Below are positions 1 to 8,152 of a stretch of 64,000 nucleotides of DNA, piece by piece (position 1 is the first letter of the stretch; each line of letters begins with the position of its first letter). The DNA comes from an uncultured Verrucomicrobiales bacterium. Its GTDB lineage: Bacteria; Verrucomicrobiota; Verrucomicrobiia; Verrucomicrobiales; Akkermansiaceae. The stretch covers positions 34,352 to 98,351 of the forward strand of contig CALFVF010000029.1 in assembly GCA_937928735.1 (NCBI GenBank), read 5' to 3'. The notes under the pieces were generated by a model. The model saw only the letters and a program-made list of their open reading frames with translations. It ran no database searches and had not been told where the DNA came from. The translations under genes were made by a program, and so were the position numbers.

Positions 1-317
1 TGATGTTTTGTGGTGCTAGACGCTGGGGGCTTAGGTCGATAAATGTCAATTTTTGAAAAATTTGGCGAGTCTAAAGAAGACTTCAAAAACCGATCTAGTA
101 GAATTCAGCGGATCTCGGATCTATAAGGGAGAACCATAGTTGTCACCCATTTCCACTTGCTGATAGTGGCGCCGTTCGAGAAGCTTCTGTTTGGTTTTTA
201 GCCTAATTTTTTGCATTTTCTTCACTGGTGTAAGTAGAGAGCTTGTGAAGATTTGGCTTTTCTGGTTGGCAAAGTAAACAGGGCGACGTATTTCTTTGTG
301 GAGCCCTTAGAACTCTA
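1..317. other. Non-coding stretch before the first gene
   Basis: I see no convincing coding region here. The stretch is AT-rich towards its right end. It contains a near-perfect palindrome (AATTTTT, one G, AAAAATT) around position 50-64. The 300 bases before the TTG start at 318 probably hold the promoter of the downstream secreted phosphatase/nuclease gene, but no clear -35/-10 pair stood out. Confidence 0.4.
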
Positions 318-2015
318 TTGAAACTTTCTGTGAAACACCTAGTTCATTGTATTTTAGTCAGCGTGGTTACGAACTTCTGGATGTTCTCTAGCACGAGCTG
401 TCGATTTTCTGCAGGATCACCTGATCCAGTTTATGATTCCCCTTCAAGAATTATAGAATCGGGAAAAGATCCAGCTGAGGTCAGACTGGAGCGGAAACAG
501 GCGCCAAAGCTGACCAACTACCAAGAACTAAAACAACTCTCCTTGGATCCATTCAGCGTGGATAAGACGTTAAAAAGAAAGCTCGATTTACTCTTCGGTA
601 CGGCATTTATAGAGAATTACTCAAGTAAAATACCAGCGTATCATGCAGCGCCAGAACTTGGTAAATACCTGCGCGTAACGACGTGGAATACCGAACAATC
701 ACGCCGTGTTGCTTCTTTGCTGAGAGATTTAGAGAGTACAGAGCACTATTTAGAGACTAAAGGAGCATCCGCTGAGTCCGCTGCATTAGCACTGCATCAG
801 CGTGAATTAATGAAGCATTCAGATCTCTTGGTACTTCAGGAAATGGACATTGGCCACCCTCGTTCTCATTATTTGCACACAGCTCAGGCCATGGCGAAGC
901 AATTGGGAATGAATTACGCCTATGGAGTTCAATATCTCGAGGTAGATCCCTTTTATCTGGGTATAGAGGATACACATATTACGAATCGAGATAGAGCAAA
1001 ATCAGGAGCTGTTGTGAAACCTGAGGACAGGCACCGTTACCACGGATTGTTTGGGAATGCTGTGCTTTCGCGCTTCCCTATCAAGCGCGCTGAAATCGTG
1101 CCACTACGTACCGTGAACTATGATTGGTATAGAGAGGAGGCGCGCTCCTTTGACTTTGTAGAGACTACGCGCCGCTCTGCATCGGGGTTTTTATTCCACC
1201 AGCGTCCCCACCGAGAACTGAAGCTTGGTAGCAGAGCCTTTTTAAGAGTAGATTTACATATTCCAGAACTACCGCTAGAGACTCTAACAGTGATTAATGT
1301 TCACTTAGAGATTAAGCTTCCTGTGGATAAGCGCAGAAAGCAGTTAGAGGAAATCCTTGAACAAATAAAGGATATTAAAAACCCTGTTGTATTGGCTGGA
1401 GATTTTAACTCCAGTGCATTTAGTGTGGCCCCGACTTCACTCTCTAAGGAGGTAACGAGGAATGTTGGGACAATTCAGGGGTTAACAAATTTGATCCTAA
1501 GTCTCAGCGAAGTCACTCCAGTCGTTCAGTTTAGAGGGGTTCTTAATTTCTTTAAGAATCACCAAAATCCACTGGCTCTACACGTCCCGATTTTGTTGGA
1601 GAATCGACAGCGCAAGACATTCAAGAAGCTGCGAGACTTTCGGTTTGATGATGGAGGGGCCTTTGATTTCCGTGGAGACAAGGCCTACTCGAGAGGGCCT
1701 TCGGGAATTCTCTCAAATTCTAACCAGCGCTGTCCAAAGGGCTTTACCTCGACCTTTGTCGTGAATCGCCCCATTGGCCCCGTGGGGCATGAAAAGCTAG
1801 ATTGGATATTTGTAAAGTCCTTCATGCGCTCTCCATTTGATTCAGCAGGGAGTCGTAGGCTCGCACCGCAGCAAGCTCAGACCTTAAAAGAGTTTAATCG
1901 CTTGGGCGCTGAACGCTATTCTGACCACGATCCGATCACTCTGGTGCTACCACTCGGAGAGGCACCAGAGACTCTGGCACTTTCTGGGGGGATTTCTGAG
2001 AAAACTTCAAAATAA
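318..2015 (+). CDS. Secreted endonuclease/exonuclease/phosphatase family protein
   Basis: This is a metal-dependent phosphoesterase of the DNase I/sphingomyelinase fold. The family motifs appear in order: TTWNTE with Asn124, LQEMD with Glu175, GNAVLSRFPI near 246-255, INVHLE with His329, GDFNS at 361-365, LDWIFV, and SDHDP near the C-terminus. The N-terminus has a hydrophobic segment (about residues 8-24) followed by SSTSC, so export, possibly as a lipoprotein, is likely. At 565 residues it is longer than the roughly 300-residue core; the extra length is an N-terminal extension and insertions between the core motifs. The start is a TTG. It is monocistronic, converging with the next operon. 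The substrate (nucleic acid, phosphoinositide or sphingolipid) cannot be told from sequence. Confidence 0.8.
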   Translation: MKLSVKHLVHCILVSVVTNFWMFSSTSCRFSAGSPDPVYDSPSRIIESGKDPAEVRLERKQAPKLTNYQELKQLSLDPFSVDKTLKRKLDLLFGTAFIENYSSKIPAYHAAPELGKYLRVTTWNTEQSRRVASLLRDLESTEHYLETKGASAESAALALHQRELMKHSDLLVLQEMDIGHPRSHYLHTAQAMAKQLGMNYAYGVQYLEVDPFYLGIEDTHITNRDRAKSGAVVKPEDRHRYHGLFGNAVLSRFPIKRAEIVPLRTVNYDWYREEARSFDFVETTRRSASGFLFHQRPHRELKLGSRAFLRVDLHIPELPLETLTVINVHLEIKLPVDKRRKQLEEILEQIKDIKNPVVLAGDFNSSAFSVAPTSLSKEVTRNVGTIQGLTNLILSLSEVTPVVQFRGVLNFFKNHQNPLALHVPILLENRQRKTFKKLRDFRFDDGGAFDFRGDKAYSRGPSGILSNSNQRCPKGFTSTFVVNRPIGPVGHEKLDWIFVKSFMRSPFDSAGSRRLAPQQAQTLKEFNRLGAERYSDHDPITLVLPLGEAPETLALSGGISEKTSK

Positions 2016-2115
2016 AGAAATTGTGTATGCCTTGGTCGGAAATAATCTGAAGGCCGTTTTATTGGCATTATTTTGAATCAAGCGTGGATGCTTGGTTGTT
2101 TTTCTCTCTCTTTAT

Positions 2116-3009
2116 TCAAGAGTTCTCTTGTTGTAGAATTCTCTCTAGATGTTTTCCGTATTGGATATAGCTATCGTAGCATTGCTGCCAGTCGACGTCC
2201 TCAGCCTTTGCGTGGAAGACAGTGGCGACGTGGGGCTCAATAGCGACGATGCCTTGGTAGTTGGTCTCCAAGAGTCTCGCCATAATTTCGGGCACTCGGC
2301 TTAGGCCTTCCCCTGGCATCGTGTAGTTAGGTTCTTCCCCTTCGGCTTTCGGGTGAGTGCAGTCTTTTACGTGAATATGAATGATGTGCTCGCGTAGTGC
2401 TTCAAAGACCTCAAGGGAGTCTTGCCACGGAAAAGAACCGTCTGCATTGGGGCGCGCGCGGTCTTTCTGGAAAGTAGGATTACCGGTGTCAAAAATGAGC
2501 TTCATCCCGGGTACTTCCTCGAGGAGTCGAAGTGTGTGCTCACTGGAGAATCCTCCCCAGTTCATGCAGTTCTCATGCGCTACTGTGAGGCCTGCATCCG
2601 CGAAGCGAGCGAACACCTCTCTGAGTCGGCGAAACCGCTCTTGCTCGAACTGTTCTTCACCCCACGGTTGCTGGGCGTAGGACATGACTCGTACAATGGG
2701 GACATTCAGCTGCTGCATCCTTGGGATACAGCGATCAATTTCTTCGAGAGTGAGCTTGAAGTCGGAGTGAATCGTCTTTGCCCATGAGCCAATCATGGAG
2801 CCAATCTCGGCAATCTGGATTTGATGTTGCTCAAGTAGCTCGACTGCTGACTGGAATTCAGACTCGCTGAGATCGTGAATGTTTTTGCCGTTGATCCCAC
2901 GCGCAGAGATATGGCGCCAGCCGAGTTCTTTAGTAGCTTGGATCTGTTTGCTGAGTTCGGGACTCGCCTCGTCTGCGAAACCAGAGAGTTGAATGTGAGT
3001 GAGAGACAT
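2116..3009 (-). CDS. Sugar phosphate isomerase/epimerase family TIM-barrel protein
   Basis: A 297-residue protein of the xylose-isomerase-like TIM barrel (AP endonuclease 2) family. Visible features include an opening strand (IQLSGFADEASPEL), AHENCMNWGG with the conserved His-Glu pair, LIFDTGNP, HIHVKDC and VAIEPHV, which supply the usual Glu/Asp/His metal ligands. Members epimerise or isomerise free or phosphorylated sugars, or hydroxypyruvate and inosose-type substrates. It is the last gene of a minus-strand run and follows a Gfo/Idh/MocA oxidoreductase by 29 bp, a very common pairing in this phylum that often works on oxidised sugars. No signal peptide is seen, so it is cytoplasmic. Exact substrate is unknown. 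Confidence 0.8.
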   Translation of the reverse strand: MSLTHIQLSGFADEASPELSKQIQATKELGWRHISARGINGKNIHDLSESEFQSAVELLEQHQIQIAEIGSMIGSWAKTIHSDFKLTLEEIDRCIPRMQQLNVPIVRVMSYAQQPWGEEQFEQERFRRLREVFARFADAGLTVAHENCMNWGGFSSEHTLRLLEEVPGMKLIFDTGNPTFQKDRARPNADGSFPWQDSLEVFEALREHIIHIHVKDCTHPKAEGEEPNYTMPGEGLSRVPEIMARLLETNYQGIVAIEPHVATVFHAKAEDVDWQQCYDSYIQYGKHLERILQQENS

Positions 3010-3038
3010 GGAGTGAGATGATTAAAATAGTAAAAATG

Positions 3039-4082
3039 TTAGAGAGTGATCCGCTGAGAATGATTCTGAGCGGATTGGTAAATAGCGCCTATTAGGGCGA
3101 CAGCTCGGCGTGCTTCCTTGCCACTTGTGAGAGGCTCTCTACCTTCCTGTATAGCAGAGACGACGTCTTCGAAGTTTCTCTGATGACCATAGTAATCAAT
3201 GGCGTTGGGGTCATTGGCTCCCATGCCTTTGGTCGCTTGTGTCATGAGTTCTTTCTTAATACGAGTATCTGCTTCGGTCGTTTCTTGGAAATCCCAGCAG
3301 CGGAAATGAGTGTCTGCCATAAAGACGGAGCCCTTTTCTCCACAGACATGCACCTCAGCAGGGTGGCCATCACTTGACCAGCAGGCTGTGGAGCCATGAA
3401 TTACGCCGAGCGCTCCATTCTCGAATTCGAGGGTGGCGACAGCGGTGTCTTCGACCTCGATATTCTCATGAATCTGGCAGCTCATGGAGGCGGTAACAGC
3501 TTTCACTGGGCCACAGAGATAGAGGAGCTGGTCAATGGTGTGGATTGACTGATTCATTAGAGCTCCTCCACCATCAAGCTCCCATGTGCCGCGCCATGCT
3601 CCTGAGTCATAGTAGGCTTGGTCGCGGTACCACTTGATAGCAGCCTCAACCATGGTGATCTTTCCGAAACGTTTTTGTTCAACGGCTTGCTTAAACTCCT
3701 GAATAGCGGGGTAGAAGCGGCGGTTAAAAATCCCGGCGATTGTGACATTCTGTGCCTCACACTCGGCGAGGATTTGATCGATTTTCTCAAGGTTCACCTC
3801 GAGAGGTTTTTCACAAATGATGTGTTTACCAGCCTTTGCTGCTGCTAGTGCAGGCTCGAGATGTGCCCCAGATACTGTGGCAATGGTCACGATTTCGATC
3901 TGAGGATCAGCGAGGAGTTCCTCCACTGTGGCGTAGGCCTGGCACTGGAATTCTTCAGCGAGTGCACTGGATTTTTCAGGTGTTCTGCCAGCAATCGCGT
4001 GGAGAGACCCGTTTGACATGGCGCGAATCGCTTCTGCGTGAAAGCGTGCGATCATTCCTGATCCTATGATTCCAAATTTCAT
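3039..4082 (-). CDS. Gfo/Idh/MocA family NAD(P)-dependent oxidoreductase
   Basis: The N-terminal Rossmann domain opens with FGIIGSGMIARFHAEAI (GxGxxA/xxH form), and the hallmark ICEKPLEVN motif with its catalytic-type Lys lies near residues 91-99. The C-terminal alpha/beta domain carries the GGGALMNQSIHTIDQLLYL segment, in which the His/Asp of the family catalytic site occur. At 347 residues it has the usual length and no export signal. These enzymes oxidise or reduce sugars, inositols or sugar acids at a hydroxyl/keto group. The gene lies between a sulfatase and a TIM-barrel isomerase in the sugar-acid operon, so a role in processing an unusual desulfated sugar is inferred. Confidence 0.87.
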   Translation of the reverse strand: MKFGIIGSGMIARFHAEAIRAMSNGSLHAIAGRTPEKSSALAEEFQCQAYATVEELLADPQIEIVTIATVSGAHLEPALAAAKAGKHIICEKPLEVNLEKIDQILAECEAQNVTIAGIFNRRFYPAIQEFKQAVEQKRFGKITMVEAAIKWYRDQAYYDSGAWRGTWELDGGGALMNQSIHTIDQLLYLCGPVKAVTASMSCQIHENIEVEDTAVATLEFENGALGVIHGSTACWSSDGHPAEVHVCGEKGSVFMADTHFRCWDFQETTEADTRIKKELMTQATKGMGANDPNAIDYYGHQRNFEDVVSAIQEGREPLTSGKEARRAVALIGAIYQSAQNHSQRITL

Positions 4083-4130
4083 TGTGAATGTGAGATAGCG
4101 AGAGAGATTATTGAGTGTTTTTCACCTGTT

Positions 4131-5582
4131 TCACCTTTTTCTGTTTCTTTTTTTATCCTTGGCGCGGTGTTTGAGGAAGTGCTGGTGTAGCTCCTTGAGC
4201 TTCTCTGGATGCTGCTTGGCGAGGTCTTGGGATTCCTTAGGGTCATTCTCTAGGTGATAGAGCTGCCACTCTTCTAACTTAGGGTCACCATTCCCATATT
4301 TCACGATTTTCCACGGATGCTGAGTGATGGCCCATCGGCGAGGTTTTTTTCCCCAGATCTGATAGAGCGCGCGCTCTGGGAGAGTCTGCGCCTGATCTAA
4401 GAGTAGTGGGCTCAGGTCGAGACCATCGAGCTCAGGTTGTCCCTCTGGGAGTTCAATAGCTTGCTTGGAAAACTGAGAGATAGTAGGGAACCAGTCAACA
4501 ATGTGAACGGGCTCTTGAATGGTTTTTGCGGAAATGGTGCCAGGCCAGTGAATAAAGGCTGGCACGAGAATACCACCTTCGTAGGCATGGGTCTTATTGC
4601 CTCGGAAAGGAATGGGCTGATTGAAGTTTGTGAGCTTCAGGTCATCGGGGTAAGCATTTCCTCCCCAGCTGCCTTGGGGGCCATTGTCTGAAGAGAAGAA
4701 GATGATGGTGTCTTCACTCTGTCCTGTGGCCTTGAGTGTGTCCACAACTTCGCCAATACCAGAGTCTAGATGGTGGAGAACGGCGAGGAGTAGGCGCTTC
4801 TCTGGGTCTTTTTCTGATTGGATCAGGCCTTTTTCATCGTGGAACCAGGGAATCTTATCTTCATTGAGCCAGCGATCTGGGTTCTCAGGGTCGAGTTGTG
4901 TCGGGGTGTCGACGAATTCACCACGCTCATCGAGTGGGGTGTGTGGCGCATGGTAGGCGAGGTAGAGAAAGAAGGGCTGCTCAGTGTCCTTATGAGCATG
5001 AATGACTCGCTGGGCTTCTCTCGTCATGAGGTCTGTGACGTGCTCGCCATTCTCATAGTTTTCGATGATTTTATGATCACGGTGCCAGGTGATTTCATAC
5101 TTATGCCCTGGTCGATAGCGGTGATCGTAAAATCCGACAGCACCTGCGAGAGAACCGTAGGAAGAGTCAAAGCCGAAGTTAGAGGGGCCGTAGGTAGGAT
5201 CCACACCCATATGCCACTTACCAGCAGTGTAGGTCTTGTAGCCAGCTGACTTTAAGTGATTGGCGAGATTCAGGGTACCAAGGGGAAAGACAGGCTCAGT
5301 GGAAGCTTGTAGACCCTCATTGCCAAAGCGGCCAGGATAGCGCCCAGTGAAGGCAGCGATACGGGTGGGTGTGCACTGTGGCATGACGTAGTGCTGGGTG
5401 AATAGAGCACTGTTGGCAGCTAGAGCGTCGAGGTTGGGTGTGTAGACCTTTGGGTTATTGTAGCCGATGTCTCCCCAGCCTTGGTCATCTGTAATGAGAA
5501 CGATGATGTTAGGCTGTTTCGCATGGAGTGCAGCACTACTCACTAAGAGCAGTGAGCAGAGAAGTAGTTTGAGAATTTTCAT
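4131..5582 (-). CDS. Secreted sulfatase, cysteine type (CTPTR)
   Basis: A type I arylsulfatase-fold enzyme that hydrolyses sulfate esters. It has a signal peptide (residues 1-21, ending in AALHA). The N-terminal metal motif is LITDDQGWGD with Asp32/Asp33, and the formylglycine site is CTPTR at 70-74 (C-x-P-x-R), followed by FTGRYPGR. A second metal site, SSDNGPQG, lies around residue 305. Length (483) is normal. The very basic C-terminus (KKRNRKR) is unusual. It sits between the Nramp-like transporter and the Gfo/Idh gene in the sugar-acid operon, so a periplasmic or surface role in removing sulfate from an incoming polysaccharide is likely. Activity requires formylglycine maturation; no active FGE is visible in this window. 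Confidence 0.92.
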   Translation of the reverse strand: MKILKLLLCSLLLVSSAALHAKQPNIIVLITDDQGWGDIGYNNPKVYTPNLDALAANSALFTQHYVMPQCTPTRIAAFTGRYPGRFGNEGLQASTEPVFPLGTLNLANHLKSAGYKTYTAGKWHMGVDPTYGPSNFGFDSSYGSLAGAVGFYDHRYRPGHKYEITWHRDHKIIENYENGEHVTDLMTREAQRVIHAHKDTEQPFFLYLAYHAPHTPLDERGEFVDTPTQLDPENPDRWLNEDKIPWFHDEKGLIQSEKDPEKRLLLAVLHHLDSGIGEVVDTLKATGQSEDTIIFFSSDNGPQGSWGGNAYPDDLKLTNFNQPIPFRGNKTHAYEGGILVPAFIHWPGTISAKTIQEPVHIVDWFPTISQFSKQAIELPEGQPELDGLDLSPLLLDQAQTLPERALYQIWGKKPRRWAITQHPWKIVKYGNGDPKLEEWQLYHLENDPKESQDLAKQHPEKLKELHQHFLKHRAKDKKRNRKR

Positions 5583-5649
5583 GGATTTTTGAACAAGGAG
5601 AAATTATTGAGGAGTTTAACATTCTCTGGATCGTAGACTAGAAGGTATT

Positions 5650-7236
5650 TTAGGTCGTCGTTGTGGATTTGTTTTTAGAAATGAAACTCACAATGCCGAG
5701 AGTAATCAACACACCGAGTACGATCATGCCGATGATGCCTGGTGTTCCCTTTGCCTTGAGCGCCCAGATTGAGGCGAAGCCTGAGACTCCGATGCCCAGT
5801 AGCATGAGAGTGTTGACAACCTGTAGCTTCCCACCGGTGAGCTTTTCTTCGCCGAGGACTTTCTTAGAGTTCATGAGGAGCAGGAAAGTGAGGTAGGCGA
5901 TGGGGAGAAGGGTGGTGGCGATGACAGAGGCGGGGATTTGCATGTGGGTTTTATTGTCTCCTTCCCAGAGGAAGGGGGCAAGGGCTGCGGTGACTGCAGG
6001 TATCGCGGCTCCAAGGAGAAAGTGCTTTGTGCTACCTACTTTGCCAAAGGCCTGAGAAATCGCAAATCCGTTCATCAGCATGTGGACAATCATTGTGGAA
6101 ATCGCCATAGCTAAGACACCAATACCAAAAATCATCTGAGCTGGTTTTTCACCGACTAAAGGAGCGAGGGCTGTGGCTAACTGACCAGCATCACGTTTAG
6201 TGAGTGCGGCAGCTAGATGGCGATCTGCGAGTGGTAAAGCGTCAGCAGCAGCATGTAATTCTGCTTTGTCTGTTGGTACTGGACCATTTTGTTCGAGACG
6301 TTTGGAGAGAAGTTTGTAATAACCTTCCTGAAGGGCGATTGGTTTTCCGTCTTTGCCTAGGACATCATCAGACTTATCATGGAACTGGGCGGATGAGGTG
6401 ATGACGAGGAAAGAAGCAGCAATGGTAAATGGGACTGCGAGACCTAGGGCGAGGTCATAGCGAGAGAGTTCACGGTCTTTCTTCCCCCAGCCTTTTTTCT
6501 TCAGCGTGTAGGGTAGGAGGAAAGTCATGTTAATGGCGACAGCTGTGCCAAAGGCAGCGATAATGACATCTCTCTGAGTGTTACCAATGTGACCTCTCCA
6601 CCAGCTAGAGGCTTCGCCAGTCGCGGCGATAGAATTCTCAAGAGAATCTGCTGGCTTAAAGAGGGTGGTGAAATCAGGAATTAGGCCTGAGCCAATATCA
6701 GCCCAGCTGACGTTGCCCTGATTGATATGAGTGATTGCCGCACCAAAGAAGCAGAGAATCACCACAGCTACCATGACTTTGAGCACGTTCTCAAAAGTAG
6801 CGACTCCCTTTGCACCTTTTGAGTAGAGGACAACCACAGCAAAGGCGATGATAGCCATCACAGAGGTAATGACGTATTTATTGACATTACCCAACCCAAA
6901 GTTCTGCTGCACTACCCCCAGGCCTAATGAGGCCTGAGCCGGGCAGAAGACACAGTCGGCTACGACAGTTCCAATTAACCACGCCCAGGCGAGTACTGGT
7001 GAAATATGCTTACACACACTCACAAAAGGCGTGTCCTCTGTACTCAGAGTGACATAGGCAAGACTCGCAAGCATCACTACGCCAAAGAACATCGCTAGGG
7101 GCTGGAGCCAGAGTAGACCTGTACCACCAGCGACACCAAGGAAGAGCGCGCCCGCAAGAGAGCCTCCACCGAGGGTGACAGCTGCCTGGAGCCAGCCTGG
7201 GCCAGTTTGTTTCGCGTATTTAAAAAATTTAGACAT
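5650..7236 (-). CDS. Nramp-related polytopic membrane transporter
   Basis: This 528-residue protein has about eleven or twelve hydrophobic segments. It begins with the Nramp-like TGPGWLQAAVTLGGGSLAG. In true Nramp metal transporters TM1 has DPGN and TM6 has MPH; here the corresponding positions read GGGS and LLPY, so the canonical metal ligands are absent. A hydrophilic loop of roughly 80 residues (about 290-370) interrupts the membrane region, and the C-terminus ends in a Thr run. It lies inside the sugar-acid operon between an SDR and a sulfatase. Family membership (APC/LeuT fold, Nramp-like) is moderately sure; the substrate is open, and a sugar-acid or other organic substrate is conceivable from context. 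Confidence 0.65.
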   Translation of the reverse strand: MSKFFKYAKQTGPGWLQAAVTLGGGSLAGALFLGVAGGTGLLWLQPLAMFFGVVMLASLAYVTLSTEDTPFVSVCKHISPVLAWAWLIGTVVADCVFCPAQASLGLGVVQQNFGLGNVNKYVITSVMAIIAFAVVVLYSKGAKGVATFENVLKVMVAVVILCFFGAAITHINQGNVSWADIGSGLIPDFTTLFKPADSLENSIAATGEASSWWRGHIGNTQRDVIIAAFGTAVAINMTFLLPYTLKKKGWGKKDRELSRYDLALGLAVPFTIAASFLVITSSAQFHDKSDDVLGKDGKPIALQEGYYKLLSKRLEQNGPVPTDKAELHAAADALPLADRHLAAALTKRDAGQLATALAPLVGEKPAQMIFGIGVLAMAISTMIVHMLMNGFAISQAFGKVGSTKHFLLGAAIPAVTAALAPFLWEGDNKTHMQIPASVIATTLLPIAYLTFLLLMNSKKVLGEEKLTGGKLQVVNTLMLLGIGVSGFASIWALKAKGTPGIIGMIVLGVLITLGIVSFISKNKSTTTT

Positions 7237-7279
7237 AGTGGAATTTGTTAGATTGAGTGAGGTGCGTTGTGTGTGGAAG

Positions 7280-8059
7280 TTAGATGCTCATGGCATGGAA
7301 ACCACCATCCACGACCATTTCGTGGCCAGTGATAAAGCCACCTGCTTTCTGCGAAGCTAAGAGAATAGTAGCACCAATAAGCTCGTCTGGTGTGCCAAAG
7401 CGCTTGGCAGGTGTGTGATTCATAATGGAGGCGACGCGCGTTTCATCCAGTACAGCTTTATTCTGCTCCGCGGGGAAGAAGCCAGGGACCAGTGTGTTCA
7501 CTCGCACGCCCTGATTGGCCCATTCTCTAGCTAAGTTTTTGCTGAGGTTATGCACAGCAGCCTTTGTAGCTGAGTAAGTGAAGACTCGTGAGAGGGGATT
7601 GAGCCCAGAGATAGATCCCAAATTAATAATGCTACCAGCAATCTTGTTCTCAATAAAATAGCGGCCAAAGATCTGGCAGGCGCGCATCGTGGCTGTGAGA
7701 TTGATATCAAAGATACGCTGCCATTCTTCTTCCTCGATCTCTAAGAATGGAGTTGGAGAATTCACACCGGCGCCATTGATAAGAATATCGACCTGACCAG
7801 AGCGCTCGATCACAGTACTTAGGAGTGATTCGAGAGAGCTAGAGTCTGAGACATCCGCAGGGACAAAGTAGCCCTTAGCACCTAGATTTTCGATTTTCTT
7901 GAGCAGTTGGTTGGCCTTTGTTTCGCTGCGGCCAACGAGGACGACTTCAGCACCTGCTTGTGCGAGTCCCAGAGCCATGTGGCCGCAGAGCTCTCCGGTG
8001 CCGCCGATGATGACGGCAGTTTGAGACTGTAGTGAGAAAAGAGTGTTGAGGTAGGACAT
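7280..8059 (-). CDS. SDR family oxidoreductase, likely fructuronate/mannonate-type
   Basis: A 259-residue classical short-chain dehydrogenase. The NAD(P) motif is GGTGELCG (residues 19-26), followed by an NGAGVN segment, the catalytic Ser in NLGSISG, and a YSATK catalytic Tyr-Lys pair. The C-terminal VVDGGFHAM is typical. It begins 88 bp after uxaC, whose product makes fructuronate from glucuronate, and some bacteria use an SDR rather than a long-chain enzyme for the next step (fructuronate to mannonate). That assignment is inferred from adjacency; sequence alone supports only a sugar-acid SDR. Cytoplasmic. Confidence 0.75.
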   Translation of the reverse strand: MSYLNTLFSLQSQTAVIIGGTGELCGHMALGLAQAGAEVVLVGRSETKANQLLKKIENLGAKGYFVPADVSDSSSLESLLSTVIERSGQVDILINGAGVNSPTPFLEIEEEEWQRIFDINLTATMRACQIFGRYFIENKIAGSIINLGSISGLNPLSRVFTYSATKAAVHNLSKNLAREWANQGVRVNTLVPGFFPAEQNKAVLDETRVASIMNHTPAKRFGTPDELIGATILLASQKAGGFITGHEMVVDGGFHAMSI

Positions 8060-8101
8060 AAGCGTGTGTGCGTGAAAAGTAGTGAAAGAGAATAAAGGCT
8101 A

Positions 8102-8152
8102 TTAAGTTCGTTAGATTTGTTAGATTTGTTATATTTGTTAGATTTGTTAGAT
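8102..8152. repeat. 9-bp tandem repeat (TTAGATTTG) spanning the uxaC stop
   Basis: About 5.7 copies of a 9-bp unit, TTAGATTTG on the plus strand: exact copies at 8111, 8120 and 8138, one variant at 8129 (TTATATTTG), a degenerate copy at 8102 and a partial one at 8147. Read on the minus strand the unit is ATC TAA CAA, in frame with uxaC, so TAA recurs in frame at 8149, 8140, 8131, 8122, 8113 and 8104 (first base, minus strand). The repeat fills much of the 87-bp gap before the SDR gene. Confidence 0.93.

Noticed and set aside
2422..2787. Plus-strand 121-codon frame within the TIM-barrel gene
   Set aside because: Antisense to a well-supported gene and without recognisable domains.
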